Of a stretch of DNA of 46,234 nt, positions 24,504-34,172 are shown piece after piece (position 1 is the stretch's first letter; the number at the start of each line of letters is the position of its first letter). Location of the stretch: the NCBI GenBank assembly GCA_022360555.1, contig JAKSCQ010000287.1, positions 1-46,234 on the forward strand, given 5' to 3'. Origin of the DNA: Pseudomonadales bacterium. GTDB taxonomy: Bacteria > Pseudomonadota > Gammaproteobacteria > Pseudomonadales > Alcanivoracaceae. The position numbers and the translations under genes are program-made. Below the pieces are notes generated by a model. That model was not told the DNA's origin, did not search any database, and saw only the letters and a program-made list of their open reading frames with translations.

Positions 24504-27500
24504 ACGATTGTGTGCGGATTCGCAGCCTTGTGGCGCAAGACAGCCCGGCGCCGCCAATCTGGCGGCGACCGGATGCCCGCTGGCAACCGTGTGATCCTGT
24601 CCTCCTGCGCTGAGCCAGCAGCAATGCCACCGCAAGCAGCCACAACACCGCCATGCCGCCGGCGTTACCCTTGCCGATCCGGGAGGTGTCTCCTTCCCCG
24701 GCCCCGATTCCCTCTCCGCTCAATGCCACCGACACTGCTTCACCCAGTTCCGCTGAGCCGACCTGCAATGCCGCGGATTTTGCGCCCGCTGACAGCGGCG
24801 TAAAGCTCACCGTCACCGAGCACTGCTCGCCGGGCTGCAGCGGCAGGCACTCACTGTCACCCAGCCGGGCAAAGGCATTGGCATCGCTGCCCGACAGGGT
24901 GGAGGCCACATCCAGCGCTACATTCCCATCATTGATCACCAACAGCTCGGCATTGAGGGTATTGCCCACCGCCAGCGCTCCGAAAGACATCTGCCCGGGA
25001 TTGGTGGTCAGGCTGGGAGTGGGCACGGCCTGCCCTTCACCACTCACCGCCACTGTCATCTGGGGGTGATCGCCGTCACTGGACTGGATGCTCAGGATAG
25101 CCGCCTGTTCACCAGCGGCGGACGGTTTGAACACCACGGAAACCGTGCAGGTCGCAGACGGCGACAGACTACCGCCGCAGTCATTGCTCTGGGTAAACGC
25201 CGCGCTGCCGGACAGGGAAATGTCGTCGATGGCCAGGGCGGCACTACCGGTGTTGGTCAGGATCACGACATCGTCGAGCGTTTCGCCCACCAGGGTGGCC
25301 GCAAAGGCCAGAACATCCGTGTTCAGCGACAGATTCGGCGCCGGCGCCAGGACGGCGGAGCCCGACAGTGCCACACTGAGACTGCCTTCATCGGCATCGT
25401 CGGATTCAATGATCAGGGAACCATCAAAGCTGCCGCTGGTAGTGGGTGCAAAGGTCACCGTGATGGTACAGGCCGATAACGGCGCCACACTGTCCGCGCA
25501 ATCCTGGCTCTGCGTATAGCCGTTGCCGGTAACGGCAATGCTGCTGACCGCCAGAGCCGCCTCGCCCTCATTCGTGATCGTCACTTCACCCTGCTGGCTG
25601 TCTCCGACCTGCAATTCGCCAAAGGCCAGCGACAGGGGGGAAAGGCTGATTTGCGGCTCGGGTTGCGGAGTTGCCTGACCCGACAGGGCAACATTGACGG
25701 TGGGGGTATCCGGGTCATTGGTGCCAAGGGTCAGGGTGGCATTGTGCTCCCCTTGTTCACCGGGAAAAAAGCTGACCATCAGCTCACAGTCCTCCCCGGG
25801 ACCGACCGTGCCACAGCTACTATCGTGGCTGAACACCGCCGAGTCGGTGCCCCCGACACTGGCCATCACCGTCAGGGCTGCGGTGCCGCTATTGCTGATC
25901 AGCACGTTGTCCGATGCATCGTTGCCCACCTGCACCTGGCCGAAATCCAGCGTCAGGGGGCTGACCGAAACCTCAGCCTCGGCCAGGGGAACGCCCTGCC
26001 CCGATAACGGCACCACCACGGAAGGAGTATCCGCGTCATTGGATTCGATGGTGAGGCTGGCGCTGTAACTGCCTTGCGTTACCGGGGTGAAAGTGACGGT
26101 TACCGGGCACTCCTGATTCGTCGGGATCAGGTCGCAATCCGTATTGATGTCGAAGGCTCCCTGATCGTCACTGCCCAGCGTGGCACCGGTGATCTGCAAC
26201 TCGGCGTTGCCGCTGTTGCCCAGTAACAGGGTCATATCGCTGCTCTGCCCCAGTTCCACATCGGCAAAGGCCAGGCTGGTCTCCGACAGCGACAGCGAGG
26301 GCGTCGGCACCTCGGTGCCGATCCCTTCCAGATAAACTTCCAACGTCGGTGTTATCGGGTCATTGCTCTGCACAACCAGCGTGCCCAGCCGGGTGCCGGC
26401 GCCCGACGGCGAAAACGCCACGCTGACGGCACAGCTACTACCCGGCGCAACGCTGTCACACCCCTCGACCAGGGCAAAATCCGCAGATCCGGTAATGTCG
26501 AGAGCGGACAGCGTCAGCGGGCCACTGCCGCTGTTGCTGATCACCAGGTCCTGCGCTTCGCTCAGGCCGGTCTGCACCTGGCCGAAATTCAGCAGGGTGG
26601 TCCCTCCCAGCCCAATGGACGGTTCCGCTTCACTGGCCCCTTCGCCGGCAAGCGCTACCTGCAACAGGCTGTTATCGGAATCATTGGACTGGATATCCAG
26701 GCTGGCTGTCCGCGGGCCGGTGGCGGACGGGGCAAAGGTCAGTGATATGTCGCAATCGGTGCCGGGTTCAAGGGTGGCGCACTCCCCGGAGTGGCTGAAA
26801 TCCGTCGCATGGTCACCGCTGAGCATCATACTGCTCACCATCAACGGCGCATCACCGGTGTTGGATAGCGTGATGGTTTCCGTCCCTGTGAGCCCCGTAA
26901 TCACCTGGCCGAAGTCCAGGTTCTCTGGCGCAACGCTGATAGCCGGTTCTGCGCTTGTGTCGTCAATAATGACAGCGAAGCTGTGCAGCAGGTTGTCCAG
27001 GCCTTCCCCGGCCATGCGGTCGTCATCCATGACGCAGTCAACGATAAAACGGTCGGGGTTGTCCGGGTCGTGCCAATCATCTCCGAAATCGATCGGGGTG
27101 CCATCCGCCTTGCGGGCAATCATGGCCATGTCCATGGTGCTGTCCACGGTAATGTCCACCTGGCCCGCATTGCTTTCACTGAATGTCAGTGATGGGGTAT
27201 CGCCGGTGGCCACGATGTCGAAGGGACCGCTGATACCGGAAATATCGGTCTGGGCAATAGTCAGCGGCACCGCAATCGGCAAGTTCAGGCCTCCTTCGCC
27301 ACTGACCGTGGAATAGGCGGTCGCGATGCCTTCGATGGTCTGGGCCCCGACCAGGGTCAGCCCCTGATAGGTATTGCCTTCCGCCGTAGCCGTCACTTCC
27401 AGGTTGAAGGCCCCGGTTTCCTCGCCCACCGGTTGCGTTTCAGGCATGTCCGTGGCGATGCGGGCGGTAAGCGGCTGTTCGCCGATCAGGGGATAGACGC

Positions 27501-27603
27501 ATTGAAAGTACAATGTCTTTTCAATGGGCACCGCCCTGGCCTGACCGGCAAGCAAGAACAAAAGCAGGCCTGCCCCGGTAATAATACTCACTGCGCAACG
27601 CAT
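24499..27603 (-). CDS. Large secreted protein with seven ASH (choice-of-anchor D) repeats and GlyGly-CTERM-like signal
   Basis: A 1034-residue exported protein. A signal peptide (1-24) is followed by a domain of about 210 residues (from [20 protein letters not shown]) shared with the genes at 28996 and 30283; it resembles DUF6801. Then come seven domains of about 105 residues. Each has a start like [14 protein letters not shown], a Cys pair around LxPGxxC and an end like VALSGEG, as in ASH/choice-of-anchor D repeats. Residues 982-1001 ([20 protein letters not shown]) look like a GlyGly-CTERM sorting signal, a glycine pair, a helix and basic residues. Unusually, 33 more residues follow. AGGAG precedes the ATG. 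The lipase gene lies 105 bp upstream on the same strand. Confidence 0.85.
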   Translation of the reverse strand: MRCAVSIITGAGLLLFLLAGQARAVPIEKTLYFQCVYPLIGEQPLTARIATDMPETQPVGEETGAFNLEVTATAEGNTYQGLTLVGAQTIEGIATAYSTVSGEGGLNLPIAVPLTIAQTDISGISGPFDIVATGDTPSLTFSESNAGQVDITVDSTMDMAMIARKADGTPIDFGDDWHDPDNPDRFIVDCVMDDDRMAGEGLDNLLHSFAVIIDDTSAEPAISVAPENLDFGQVITGLTGTETITLSNTGDAPLMVSSMMLSGDHATDFSHSGECATLEPGTDCDISLTFAPSATGPRTASLDIQSNDSDNSLLQVALAGEGASEAEPSIGLGGTTLLNFGQVQTGLSEAQDLVISNSGSGPLTLSALDITGSADFALVEGCDSVAPGSSCAVSVAFSPSGAGTRLGTLVVQSNDPITPTLEVYLEGIGTEVPTPSLSLSETSLAFADVELGQSSDMTLLLGNSGNAELQITGATLGSDDQGAFDINTDCDLIPTNQECPVTVTFTPVTQGSYSASLTIESNDADTPSVVVPLSGQGVPLAEAEVSVSPLTLDFGQVQVGNDASDNVLISNSGTAALTVMASVGGTDSAVFSHDSSCGTVGPGEDCELMVSFFPGEQGEHNATLTLGTNDPDTPTVNVALSGQATPQPEPQISLSPLSLAFGELQVGDSQQGEVTITNEGEAALAVSSIAVTGNGYTQSQDCADSVAPLSACTITVTFAPTTSGSFDGSLIIESDDADEGSLSVALSGSAVLAPAPNLSLNTDVLAFAATLVGETLDDVVILTNTGSAALAIDDISLSGSAAFTQSNDCGGSLSPSATCTVSVVFKPSAAGEQAAILSIQSSDGDHPQMTVAVSGEGQAVPTPSLTTNPGQMSFGALAVGNTLNAELLVINDGNVALDVASTLSGSDANAFARLGDSECLPLQPGEQCSVTVSFTPLSAGAKSAALQVGSAELGEAVSVALSGEGIGAGEGDTSRIGKGNAGGMAVLWLLAVALLLAQRRRTGSHGCQRASGRRQIGGAGLSCATRLRIRTQSL

Positions 27604-27708
27604 TCCCTGACTCCTGCGTGTTTATCGTTATTCTTCGTTTGCTATCGGATCGGGGCTCACCCTTCCGCTACAAGCAAGCTGTGCCGGGCTCCCAAAGTTC
27701 GCCCCCCT

Positions 27709-28941
27709 TCAGGGAGCCGAAGAGCAGTTGGGCGCCGGCACATTGCCTGCCAGTACCTGCTCCACAAACTGGTTGACGCCATCATTGCCCCGGTACGCCA
27801 GGTTGATGTGCCGAATCACCCCATTGGCGCCCTGCGTATCCTGTGCCTGCCAGGTCAGATTGACCCCGGCGCTGCAGTACTGGTTGCGCAGTCCCACAGC
27901 CTGGCTGTAGGCCACCAGACCGTCCTGCACTTCGTGATACTGGTACACCGGCACCTCAATGGCTTCCTTGCCCAGTTCATTCTCGGCGATACGTTGCAGG
28001 CGCTGGCTGGTCAACGGGTTGATATCGGTTACCTCATCCAGGGACACGCCCTGGAAATCCTGCAACAGCTCCAGCACGCACATATCGCTGACCATCGCTG
28101 CCACGGCCTGTTGCCCCTGACTGTTCAGGTACGGTTCCAGGGATAATTCCGGGTAAAGGTTGTCCTGCCCCAACAGCGCGTACAGCAGGACGCCAAACCC
28201 GTCCTGGCCATTCAGTGGCAGGGCCACCTGCGCCAGATTGGCCGGTACACCGCCGGCGGCAATGCCACGCAGATCCAGTTCCGGTGCATAGCCTGCCTCC
28301 ATCTGCCCCGCCCACATGGCGGCACCGCCGCCCTGGGAGTAACCACGGAGCATGACCGGCGCAGTTTCTGACAGGCCGGCTTCCGGCAGCCGCTGGGCGG
28401 CGCGCACCACATCCAGTAACGCCGCCCCCATGGAACGACCGATGATGTAGGTGGTGGCCGGGTCCGGGTGGTAACCCACATAGTCGGTCACCGCCACTGC
28501 ATAACCACGCGCCAGCATGTCGTTGATGGCAGGCTGCTCGTAATACGCTCCCTTGTTGATCATCTTTGAGGGGGCACAGCGGAAAGCCGGGCCAGCCGTT
28601 CCCGGCGCCAGGCCAATGATGGGAACGGAGCCGGCATCCACGCCTTTTGGCACCAGCACGGTGCCCGTCACCACATTCGGGCTACCCAACCCATCCGTGG
28701 AGATGTACATGACTTGCCAGGCATCGGCCAGCTCCCGCGCTCCCGGCGGCCCGGCCTGCGAATCACGCCAGCGCACCACATCACCGGGCAACCCGGCCGG
28801 TATGGGTTGAGGGGGAAGGTAAAAACTGTCGTCGGCGTTCGCCTGGCTGACAGGCATCAGCATCGCCAGCACGAACAGGGCGACCATTGCCATGAAGCCT
28901 GCGAATCCAGAGGATACGTCTGACGAGCTGTGTTTCATCAT
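27709..28941 (-). CDS. Secretory lipase (LIP family alpha/beta hydrolase)
   Basis: A 410-residue exported enzyme. The ATG at 28941 has AGGAAA upstream; an earlier start at 28992 is less likely. A signal peptide ends near VSQANADD. The segments WQVMYISTDGLGSPNVVTGTVL, GLAPGTAG, AVAVTDYVGYH and LRGYSQGGGAAMWAG fit the fungal-type secretory lipase family; the serine in GYSQGG is the nucleophile. Four or more cysteines suggest disulfides, in keeping with export. It should hydrolyse acylglycerols or similar esters outside the inner membrane. It lies between two genes for repeat/anchor-type secreted proteins, 54 bp after the one and 105 bp before the other. Confidence 0.88.
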   Translation of the reverse strand: MMKHSSSDVSSGFAGFMAMVALFVLAMLMPVSQANADDSFYLPPQPIPAGLPGDVVRWRDSQAGPPGARELADAWQVMYISTDGLGSPNVVTGTVLVPKGVDAGSVPIIGLAPGTAGPAFRCAPSKMINKGAYYEQPAINDMLARGYAVAVTDYVGYHPDPATTYIIGRSMGAALLDVVRAAQRLPEAGLSETAPVMLRGYSQGGGAAMWAGQMEAGYAPELDLRGIAAGGVPANLAQVALPLNGQDGFGVLLYALLGQDNLYPELSLEPYLNSQGQQAVAAMVSDMCVLELLQDFQGVSLDEVTDINPLTSQRLQRIAENELGKEAIEVPVYQYHEVQDGLVAYSQAVGLRNQYCSAGVNLTWQAQDTQGANGVIRHINLAYRGNDGVNQFVEQVLAGNVPAPNCSSAP

Positions 28942-28995
28942 GCCGGGCTTTCCTGTGGCATTCGGAGATCGTAGAAGGTTATGTACAAGCATGTT

Positions 28996-30126
28996 TTATG
29001 ACTCCGGATTCAGCATGATGCTCAGGGTATTGTCCGCGCCGGACAGGAACAGATTGACCAGGTCGGTCATTACCCCGCAGTCGGTAAAGTCCGGCAGTGT
29101 GAATTCCCCTGCCAGTCGCCCACCGGTCTGGGGGTCAAAACTTTCGCCATCCGGCGTGGTGAGATCGAGTTCGATGGGCTGTTCACTGACACACTGGTTA
29201 TTTTTCCCTAGGGTGATGGGAAAACCGAAAACCCTGAGCTGGAGGTTGTCCAGATCCAGGTTGACCGACTGCTGCAAATTCATGTTCCCGTTGCTTACAT
29301 GGCCATTCAGCGCACCGACGGTGTCGATATGCACAGCGGCATCCATCGTCAGGGTTTTGAAAAAACGGATGATGCTTACATCCAGGCGGGAAGGGTCAAA
29401 CTGCATGTCGCCCGTCAGCTCCATGCTGTCCGCTTCCAGTGTTGTCTCCAGCTGCCCCGACAAGGGAAGAACGATGTCGTCCTTGATCAGCCCTTCCCCG
29501 TTGAACGAAAAGATCAGATCTGTCTGAGTCTCTTCCACGACCGTCAGGGTATGCAGGCGATTGTCCTGTCCCGGGGCGAGGGTGCACTCACTTTCAAAGT
29601 GGCCGAGGCCCGTGGGGTTACCATTAACGTCTTCCGGTTGCAGGAACATCAGCAGGTTCCCAACCCGGATATCCACCTTGCCCAGATTATTAGCCGTGAA
29701 AGTCAGCGGTGGCGTCTGCCCGGAGGCATCGACAGTAAAGCTGCCCATGTTTTCAGGCAGCACCCGGTCGGCGATGACCATGGGCAAAGTCAGGGGAAGG
29801 TCCACACCCGGGCCACTAATGGACGACTGGGCCACCACCTCACCGACTAGTTCGTGGGTACCGACAAAGCTCAGGCCATTCCAGGCTTCGGCACTGACCT
29901 GGGCCGTCGCATCAATATCAAAAGCGCCAGTGGATTGCCCCGGGGGAATCGTGGCGGGCATGTCCGAAGTAATTTCCACACTGAGGGGCTGTTCCTCGAT
30001 AAGCGGAAAGACACAACGGTAATCCAGTGAAGCATTAACCGGCACTGCCGTGGCATGGCCGGCCGAAAGCACCAGCACGGTTGACAGCACACCGGCTAGC
30101 GACCTGCAAATGAATGATAAAGGCAT
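28996..30126 (-). CDS. Secreted protein sharing N- and C-terminal domains with the 30283 protein
   Basis: A 376-residue exported protein with a signal peptide ending GHATA (about residue 26). The ATG at 30126 is chosen because the signal peptide starts there. The N-terminal domain (VPVNASLDYRCVFPLIEEQP...) matches those of the two large neighbours. The C-terminal part (TPDGESFDPQTGGRLAGEFT and CGVMTDLVNLFLSGADNTLS) matches the end of the 30283 protein. It has no ASH repeats, so it is the short, two-domain form. The family is like DUF6801 proteins; function is unknown. It leads into the lipase gene 54 bp downstream and is probably co-transcribed with it. Confidence 0.8.
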   Translation of the reverse strand: MPLSFICRSLAGVLSTVLVLSAGHATAVPVNASLDYRCVFPLIEEQPLSVEITSDMPATIPPGQSTGAFDIDATAQVSAEAWNGLSFVGTHELVGEVVAQSSISGPGVDLPLTLPMVIADRVLPENMGSFTVDASGQTPPLTFTANNLGKVDIRVGNLLMFLQPEDVNGNPTGLGHFESECTLAPGQDNRLHTLTVVEETQTDLIFSFNGEGLIKDDIVLPLSGQLETTLEADSMELTGDMQFDPSRLDVSIIRFFKTLTMDAAVHIDTVGALNGHVSNGNMNLQQSVNLDLDNLQLRVFGFPITLGKNNQCVSEQPIELDLTTPDGESFDPQTGGRLAGEFTLPDFTDCGVMTDLVNLFLSGADNTLSIMLNPES

Positions 30127-30204
30127 AACGTGTTTCCATTTGAATAGCTGCCTAAAACAGATCACGAGTCTCTGGCTTAGGCAGGTATTCAGGACTTGAA
30201 TAAG

Positions 30205-30229
30205 CGCTGTGCCCGGGGCGGGCACAGCG
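30205..30229 (-). terminator. Second hairpin of a tandem terminator region
   Basis: CGCTGTGCCCG / CGGGCACAGCG is a perfect 11-bp stem with a three-base loop, 20 bases beyond the terminator at 30249 in the direction of transcription. It lacks a T tract and may back up the first hairpin or block 3' decay. Confidence 0.5.
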
Positions 30230-30243
30230 ATGTTTTCCGAGAA

Positions 30244-30272
30244 AAACCGGTGCCCTGCCTTCGCAGGGCACC
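30244..30272 (-). terminator. Rho-independent terminator of the 30283 gene
   Basis: On the minus strand GGTGCCCTGC, loop GAAG, GCAGGGCACC is followed by GGTTTTTC. It begins 11 bases after the stop codon of the 618-residue gene. It implies that the genes downstream (28996 and beyond) need their own promoter or depend on read-through. Confidence 0.85.
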
Positions 30273-30282
30273 TTGCTGGTTT

Positions 30283-32139
30283 TTACAGGTTCGGAGTCAG
30301 GGACAGTTCAATGGTGTTGCCGCTGCCAGCCATGAAGACATTCAGCAGATCGGTCAGACCACCACAGTTTTCCAGACCCGGCAGGTCATAGGTGCCGACC
30401 AGGCTGCCGCCCGTACCCAGCGGATCGAAGCTTTCGCCTTCCGGGGTATTGAGCTGGATGGAAACCGGCTCGGAAGTACGGCACTGATCACCACCACCGA
30501 CCGGCAGGGACCAGCCAAAGATGCTCATCTCTACTTTCGGCAGTTTGATGTACATCTCGGTTTCCGCGGTCAGGTTACCGCCGGCACCCAGGTTACCCGT
30601 GGTTTCACCCACCGGCTCGAAGTCGATGTCCGCTTCAGCGGTTACACGCTTCCAGCCAAACAGGATGCGGAAACTGCCGCTGGTGGGCTCGAGAGCCAGG
30701 TCCGCAGTGAAATCACCCGTTGCCAGATTCAGCAAGGCGTTGATTTCACCAGACAGGTCAACATCGCCACGGGCTTTCTTGATGTGGGTGTTGCCGGTCA
30801 GGGCGTAGGGGACTTCCACATCATCATCGTTGTTCGAGATGCCGGAACCGCTCAGCGGAACATCTACACTCGCCTCATCCGGGTCGCTGGACTGAATGGT
30901 CAGCGTCGCGTCTTTGGCGCCTTCACCCGCCGGAGTGAAAGTCAGATCAACGTCACAGGATTCACCTGCCGCGATGGTTGCACACTGATGGTCCTGGATG
31001 AATTCACTGGCATTGGCTCCGCCCACGGAGACACTGTTGATATTCAGTGCCGCAGTCCCTTCATTGAGAATGCTGAGCGTGCTGTCAGCGCTGGAACCCA
31101 CAGTGACAGAGCCGAAGTTCACGGATTGGGGGTCAACCGCAATATCAGCTTCGGTCTGGACAACGCTCACACCCATCAGCTCGACAGTGGCAGTCGGGGT
31201 ATCCGGGTCATCGGACTGAATTTCCAGGGTCGCGTTGCGCGGGCCTTCACCAGTGGGCATAAAGGTCACGTCAACGGTACAGGTTTCACCGGGCGCCAGG
31301 GTGGAGCAGGTGTTCTGCTGCATGAAGGCGCCTGCGTCGGTGCCGGTGATGCCCACACCATTAATACCCAGCGGCAGACCGCCGGTATTTTCCACAGTAA
31401 CGGTCTGGGTTTCTGTCAGACCACCCTGAAGCTGACCGAAGTCCAGCTCTTCAACATCCAGATCGATATTCTGATCTTCTTCAACAGTTTCCACTTCAAA
31501 GGAATGAAGCAGGTTGGTGACTCCGTTCTGGTCCATGCGCGCCTGGTCCATGACACAGTCCACCAGGAAAACTTCCGGGTTGTCCGGATCATGCCAATTG
31601 GAACCGAAGTCCACATAGGTACCGTCGGCCCTGCGAGCGATCATGCCCAACGACATGTTTTCTTCCACGAAGATATCGACCATGCCGACATTGTCTTGTG
31701 TGAAAGTCAGGGACGGGGTGTCCCCTGTCGCCACCAGATCAAAGGGACCGGTTACGCCCTCGATATTGGTGACCGGAATATTCAGCGGGATGGTCAGCGG
31801 CAGATTCAGGGAATTACCGCTTACAGTGGATTCTGCTTCTGCCGTCCCTTCAATGGTTGCAGCCCCCACCAGGCTAAGGCCTTGCCAGGTGTTGCCCTCG
31901 GCGGTGGCCGTGATATTCAGCGTGAAGGCGCCGGTGGCTTCACCGACCCCGATGCTTTCTGGCATATCCGTCTGGATATTGGCTGACAGGGGCTGTTGAC
32001 CAATCAACGGATAAGTACATTGGAAATACATGGTCTCTTCGACCGGTATTGCTGACGCAGCACCACTGGCAGCCAGTAATGCTGCTGCCGCCAGTGACCG
32101 CATCTTGAACGGACCGACGTTCACGTTATGGGGAATCAT
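30283..32139 (-). CDS. Secreted protein with two ASH (choice-of-anchor D) repeats
   Basis: A 618-residue exported protein. The ATG at 32139 has GAGGAG seven bases upstream. The signal region is MIPHNVNVGPFKMRSLAAAALLAASGAASA. The N-terminal domain (IPVEETMYFQCTYPLIGQQP to about residue 225) is close to that of the 1034-residue neighbour, including the shared WHDPDNPE and LLHSF stretches. Two ASH domains follow (VEELDFGQLQGGL..., VDPQSVNFGSVTVG...). The C-terminal domain, with TPEGESFDPLGTGGSLVGTY and CGGLTDLLNVF, matches the 28996 protein. It is thus the short form with ASH repeats spliced in. There is no CTERM signal. A terminator follows directly. Confidence 0.85.
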   Translation of the reverse strand: MIPHNVNVGPFKMRSLAAAALLAASGAASAIPVEETMYFQCTYPLIGQQPLSANIQTDMPESIGVGEATGAFTLNITATAEGNTWQGLSLVGAATIEGTAEAESTVSGNSLNLPLTIPLNIPVTNIEGVTGPFDLVATGDTPSLTFTQDNVGMVDIFVEENMSLGMIARRADGTYVDFGSNWHDPDNPEVFLVDCVMDQARMDQNGVTNLLHSFEVETVEEDQNIDLDVEELDFGQLQGGLTETQTVTVENTGGLPLGINGVGITGTDAGAFMQQNTCSTLAPGETCTVDVTFMPTGEGPRNATLEIQSDDPDTPTATVELMGVSVVQTEADIAVDPQSVNFGSVTVGSSADSTLSILNEGTAALNINSVSVGGANASEFIQDHQCATIAAGESCDVDLTFTPAGEGAKDATLTIQSSDPDEASVDVPLSGSGISNNDDDVEVPYALTGNTHIKKARGDVDLSGEINALLNLATGDFTADLALEPTSGSFRILFGWKRVTAEADIDFEPVGETTGNLGAGGNLTAETEMYIKLPKVEMSIFGWSLPVGGGDQCRTSEPVSIQLNTPEGESFDPLGTGGSLVGTYDLPGLENCGGLTDLLNVFMAGSGNTIELSLTPNL

Positions 32140-32225
32140 GAGTAACTCCTCGCTTGGATTTATTCTCAATATTTACGCGTTTATCGCAGATCGATGGCGA
32201 CATCCTGTACTGCCCGTCCGCGATC

Positions 32226-32290
32226 CATGTACCCGATCACTACCCTGAGCCAACCCCGCTGGCAGACGCGGTGTGGCTCACGGGTACATG
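32226..32290. promoter_or_regulatory. Nested inverted repeat upstream of secreted-protein gene
   Basis: CATGTACCCG (32226-32235) pairs with CGGGTACATG (32281-32290). Inside, TGAGCCA (32246-32252) pairs with TGGCTCA (32274-32280) and CCGC with GCGG. The segment CCC before TGAGCCA offers a competing pairing with the GGG after TGGCTCA. It lies 87-151 bases before the ATG at 32139 and could be an operator or an RNA structure. Confidence 0.6.
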
Positions 32291-32505
32291 CATGCCATTA
32301 TTGGCAAGCGCCCCCCAGGTGCATTGTTAGCAGTGACGCGTTCTTTGTTAAAAAGGACAGGTGTGATGCCTTACGCATATAAACCGGAAAGGTTTCAAAT
32401 AAACAGAACGGCAGTACCGGCTACGCGGTATTGCCTATAAAAATAGGGCTATTCGGAAATCCCGGGGAAATTTTGTTCGCTAACACGCAACACGCTTGTT
32501 CATCG

Positions 32506-32546
32506 AGAGGGGTATTCGCGTGCAAGCACGCTCCCACGGCCCCTCT
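32506..32546. repeat. Nested hairpin downstream of AraC gene
   Basis: AGAGGGG (32506-32512) pairs with CCCCTCT (32540-32546), enclosing GCGTGC / GCACGC with a two-base loop. It lies 147 bases after the AraC stop and lacks a T tract. Confidence 0.5.
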
Positions 32547-32692
32547 GATATCCAGACCGCAATAATAAACCTGCCGCTTGCAGGTTTGGCGTGTCAGCGT
32601 GGTGCGCGCCTGCAATACCCCGTTTCTCGCTGCCCCGTTCCCATACAATTCCACGAATAACCACAAAGAAAAAGGGTAAGAAAAAAGGAGGA

Positions 32693-33721
32693 TTAGCGGT
32701 TTTGAGATTGAGAAAAGGCGCGGCGAATATCACCCGGCGTTTCACCGGTCCAGCCACGGTAAGCCTTGGTAAAACTGGCTTGATCACTATAACCAAGCAC
32801 CTCGGCGATTTTATGCAGAGGCATGCTGGTTTCTTTCAGGTAACGGGTCGCAAAGGTTTTGCGCACCTGGGTACGAATATCATGGAAAGACACCCCGGCC
32901 AGCTTGAGATGATGGCGCAGGGAGCGCGCACTCATACCCAAACGCTCCCCGACCCGTTCCAGTGTTCCTTCCCGCCCCGGGTACTTGATAACCTGCTCAC
33001 GCACACGCGCCACCACTTCCATGTGATCACTTTCCTGTACATCTTCCCGGCAACGGGCACGGGTCAGGTAATACGCCAGCGACTCGTTGTCATCGCGCGC
33101 CGGGCGGCCGGACAGGGGAACCGTGACCTGGTTACACTTGCCGGAAAAGGAAAGGGTTCTGTTGGGCGCAAGCCGCTGCCACTGCGCCTTGCTACCTGTC
33201 ATGGGAAAGTCAAACTCGAAATCTGCCTGACGGCAGATCAGCGACGTCAACGCATAGATACTGCCCATATAAATCTGGACGATGAATGGACGAAGCGCTC
33301 CAAAGTCCCAGACATCACACAGCTTGATCCGCACTTCCTCACCGCTACAGCTAACCTGCATATCCATAATGGGCAAGGAAACACGGAGGTACTGGACCAC
33401 CATACTGGCCAGTTCCCGGTAGTCTTTCTGCTTCAGCAGCGCAAAGCCCAGCAGGCCATGCCCCTGAAGATCAAGCTGCTGGCCGAATTCAAAACCTGCC
33501 TGCTCGTCTTCAAGGAATCGCTGGGCCGATTCCATCAGCGTAATCACCTGCTTCATGGATAGCAGGTTTTGCCGCGAATCGCTCAGAATGGATTCCAGGC
33601 GGGTTCCTTCCAGCAAGGCTTGCTGGCTGATACCCCGCTCTTCCATAAAATCAATAAAACGATGGGCATAGTGTCCGGAAACCAATGGCACTTCATAGGC
33701 CATACTGCTGACTTTAAACAT
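32693..33721 (-). CDS. AraC-family transcriptional regulator
   Basis: A 342-residue regulator. The N-terminal 200 residues fit the Arabinose_bd-type sensor domain (QALLEGTRLESILSD, FEFGQQLDLQGHGLLGFALL). The C-terminal HTH pair is TLERVGERLGMSARSLRHHL and LHKIAEVLGYSDQASFTKAY, ending WTGETPGDIRR. It lies upstream of, and in the same direction as, the secreted protein/lipase block, separated by 553 bp that contain a strong nested palindrome, so it is the natural candidate to control that block. The ligand is unknown; regulators of this type often sense fatty acids or similar compounds. Confidence 0.92.
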   Translation of the reverse strand: MFKVSSMAYEVPLVSGHYAHRFIDFMEERGISQQALLEGTRLESILSDSRQNLLSMKQVITLMESAQRFLEDEQAGFEFGQQLDLQGHGLLGFALLKQKDYRELASMVVQYLRVSLPIMDMQVSCSGEEVRIKLCDVWDFGALRPFIVQIYMGSIYALTSLICRQADFEFDFPMTGSKAQWQRLAPNRTLSFSGKCNQVTVPLSGRPARDDNESLAYYLTRARCREDVQESDHMEVVARVREQVIKYPGREGTLERVGERLGMSARSLRHHLKLAGVSFHDIRTQVRKTFATRYLKETSMPLHKIAEVLGYSDQASFTKAYRGWTGETPGDIRRAFSQSQNR

Positions 33722-34172
33722 GCGCCAATTCCCTCTTCCCTTACGCCTTATATTTTTTCTGCATTAAGGGTGCATGAAACACGAACAACAGAATCCGTTC
33801 CCTGCTTTCTTTTGAAAGCACCCTGGCTGGCCCAGGGCCTTACGGTGCTACGAAGATAGGACCAGCAACCCTCTCCTTATGGTAATTACCAGTCACCTAT
33901 AATCTGATTTTATAATCCACCATGAGTTTTTCTTAAAAAAACCCGGGCAACTCGTATGGGGGATAAATCTTAAGCACGACGTTTTTTTCTTTTCTACAGG
34001 CTGACCGCTAATGACAAGAAAACGGGGTTTTTCTGTCCCTTTTTATCTAAAGGCATTGTAGTTTCGTGATGCATTTCAAATTCCATTTTTTGCCATCTTC
34101 CAACCTGCCCGTATATAGCGCAGCCTTTTCCCGGTTTTATGGAAAACAACAATAATCAAAGGAGAAACAGCG
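33722..34172. other. 451-bp AT-rich intergenic stretch between divergent genes
   Basis: Separates the AraC gene and the GspN-like gene. It has long A and T runs and noticeably lower GC than the coding regions. A small hairpin CCCTGG / CCAGGG lies near 33823-33839. A promoter for the plus-strand gene is at 34090. No gene or RNA is recognised. Confidence 0.5.
34090..34117 (+). promoter_or_regulatory. Sigma-70-type promoter for the GspN-like gene
   Basis: TTGCCA (34090-34095) and TATATA (34112-34117) with a 16-base gap lie 55 bases before the ATG at 34173, in an AT-rich setting. Confidence 0.5.

Larger units (their letters stand above)
32140..32692. other. 553-bp intergenic stretch with two nested inverted repeats
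   Basis: Lies between the AraC gene's stop and the start of the 618-residue secreted protein, both on the minus strand. It is poorer in GC than its surroundings. It holds the nested palindromes at 32226-32290 and 32506-32546 and no supportable gene. It must contain the promoter of the secreted-protein gene and probably the operator for the AraC regulator; no clear -35/-10 pair could be picked. Confidence 0.55.

Noticed and set aside
24499-26900. Possible CRISPR-like or tandem DNA repeat
   Set aside because: The periodicity of about 315 bp is protein-level (ASH domains); DNA units are diverged, with no short constant repeat and unique spacer.
30196-31986. Long plus-strand open frame of 596 codons
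   Set aside because: Antisense shadow of the 618-residue secreted protein; its apparent repeats mirror the ASH repeats of the real gene.
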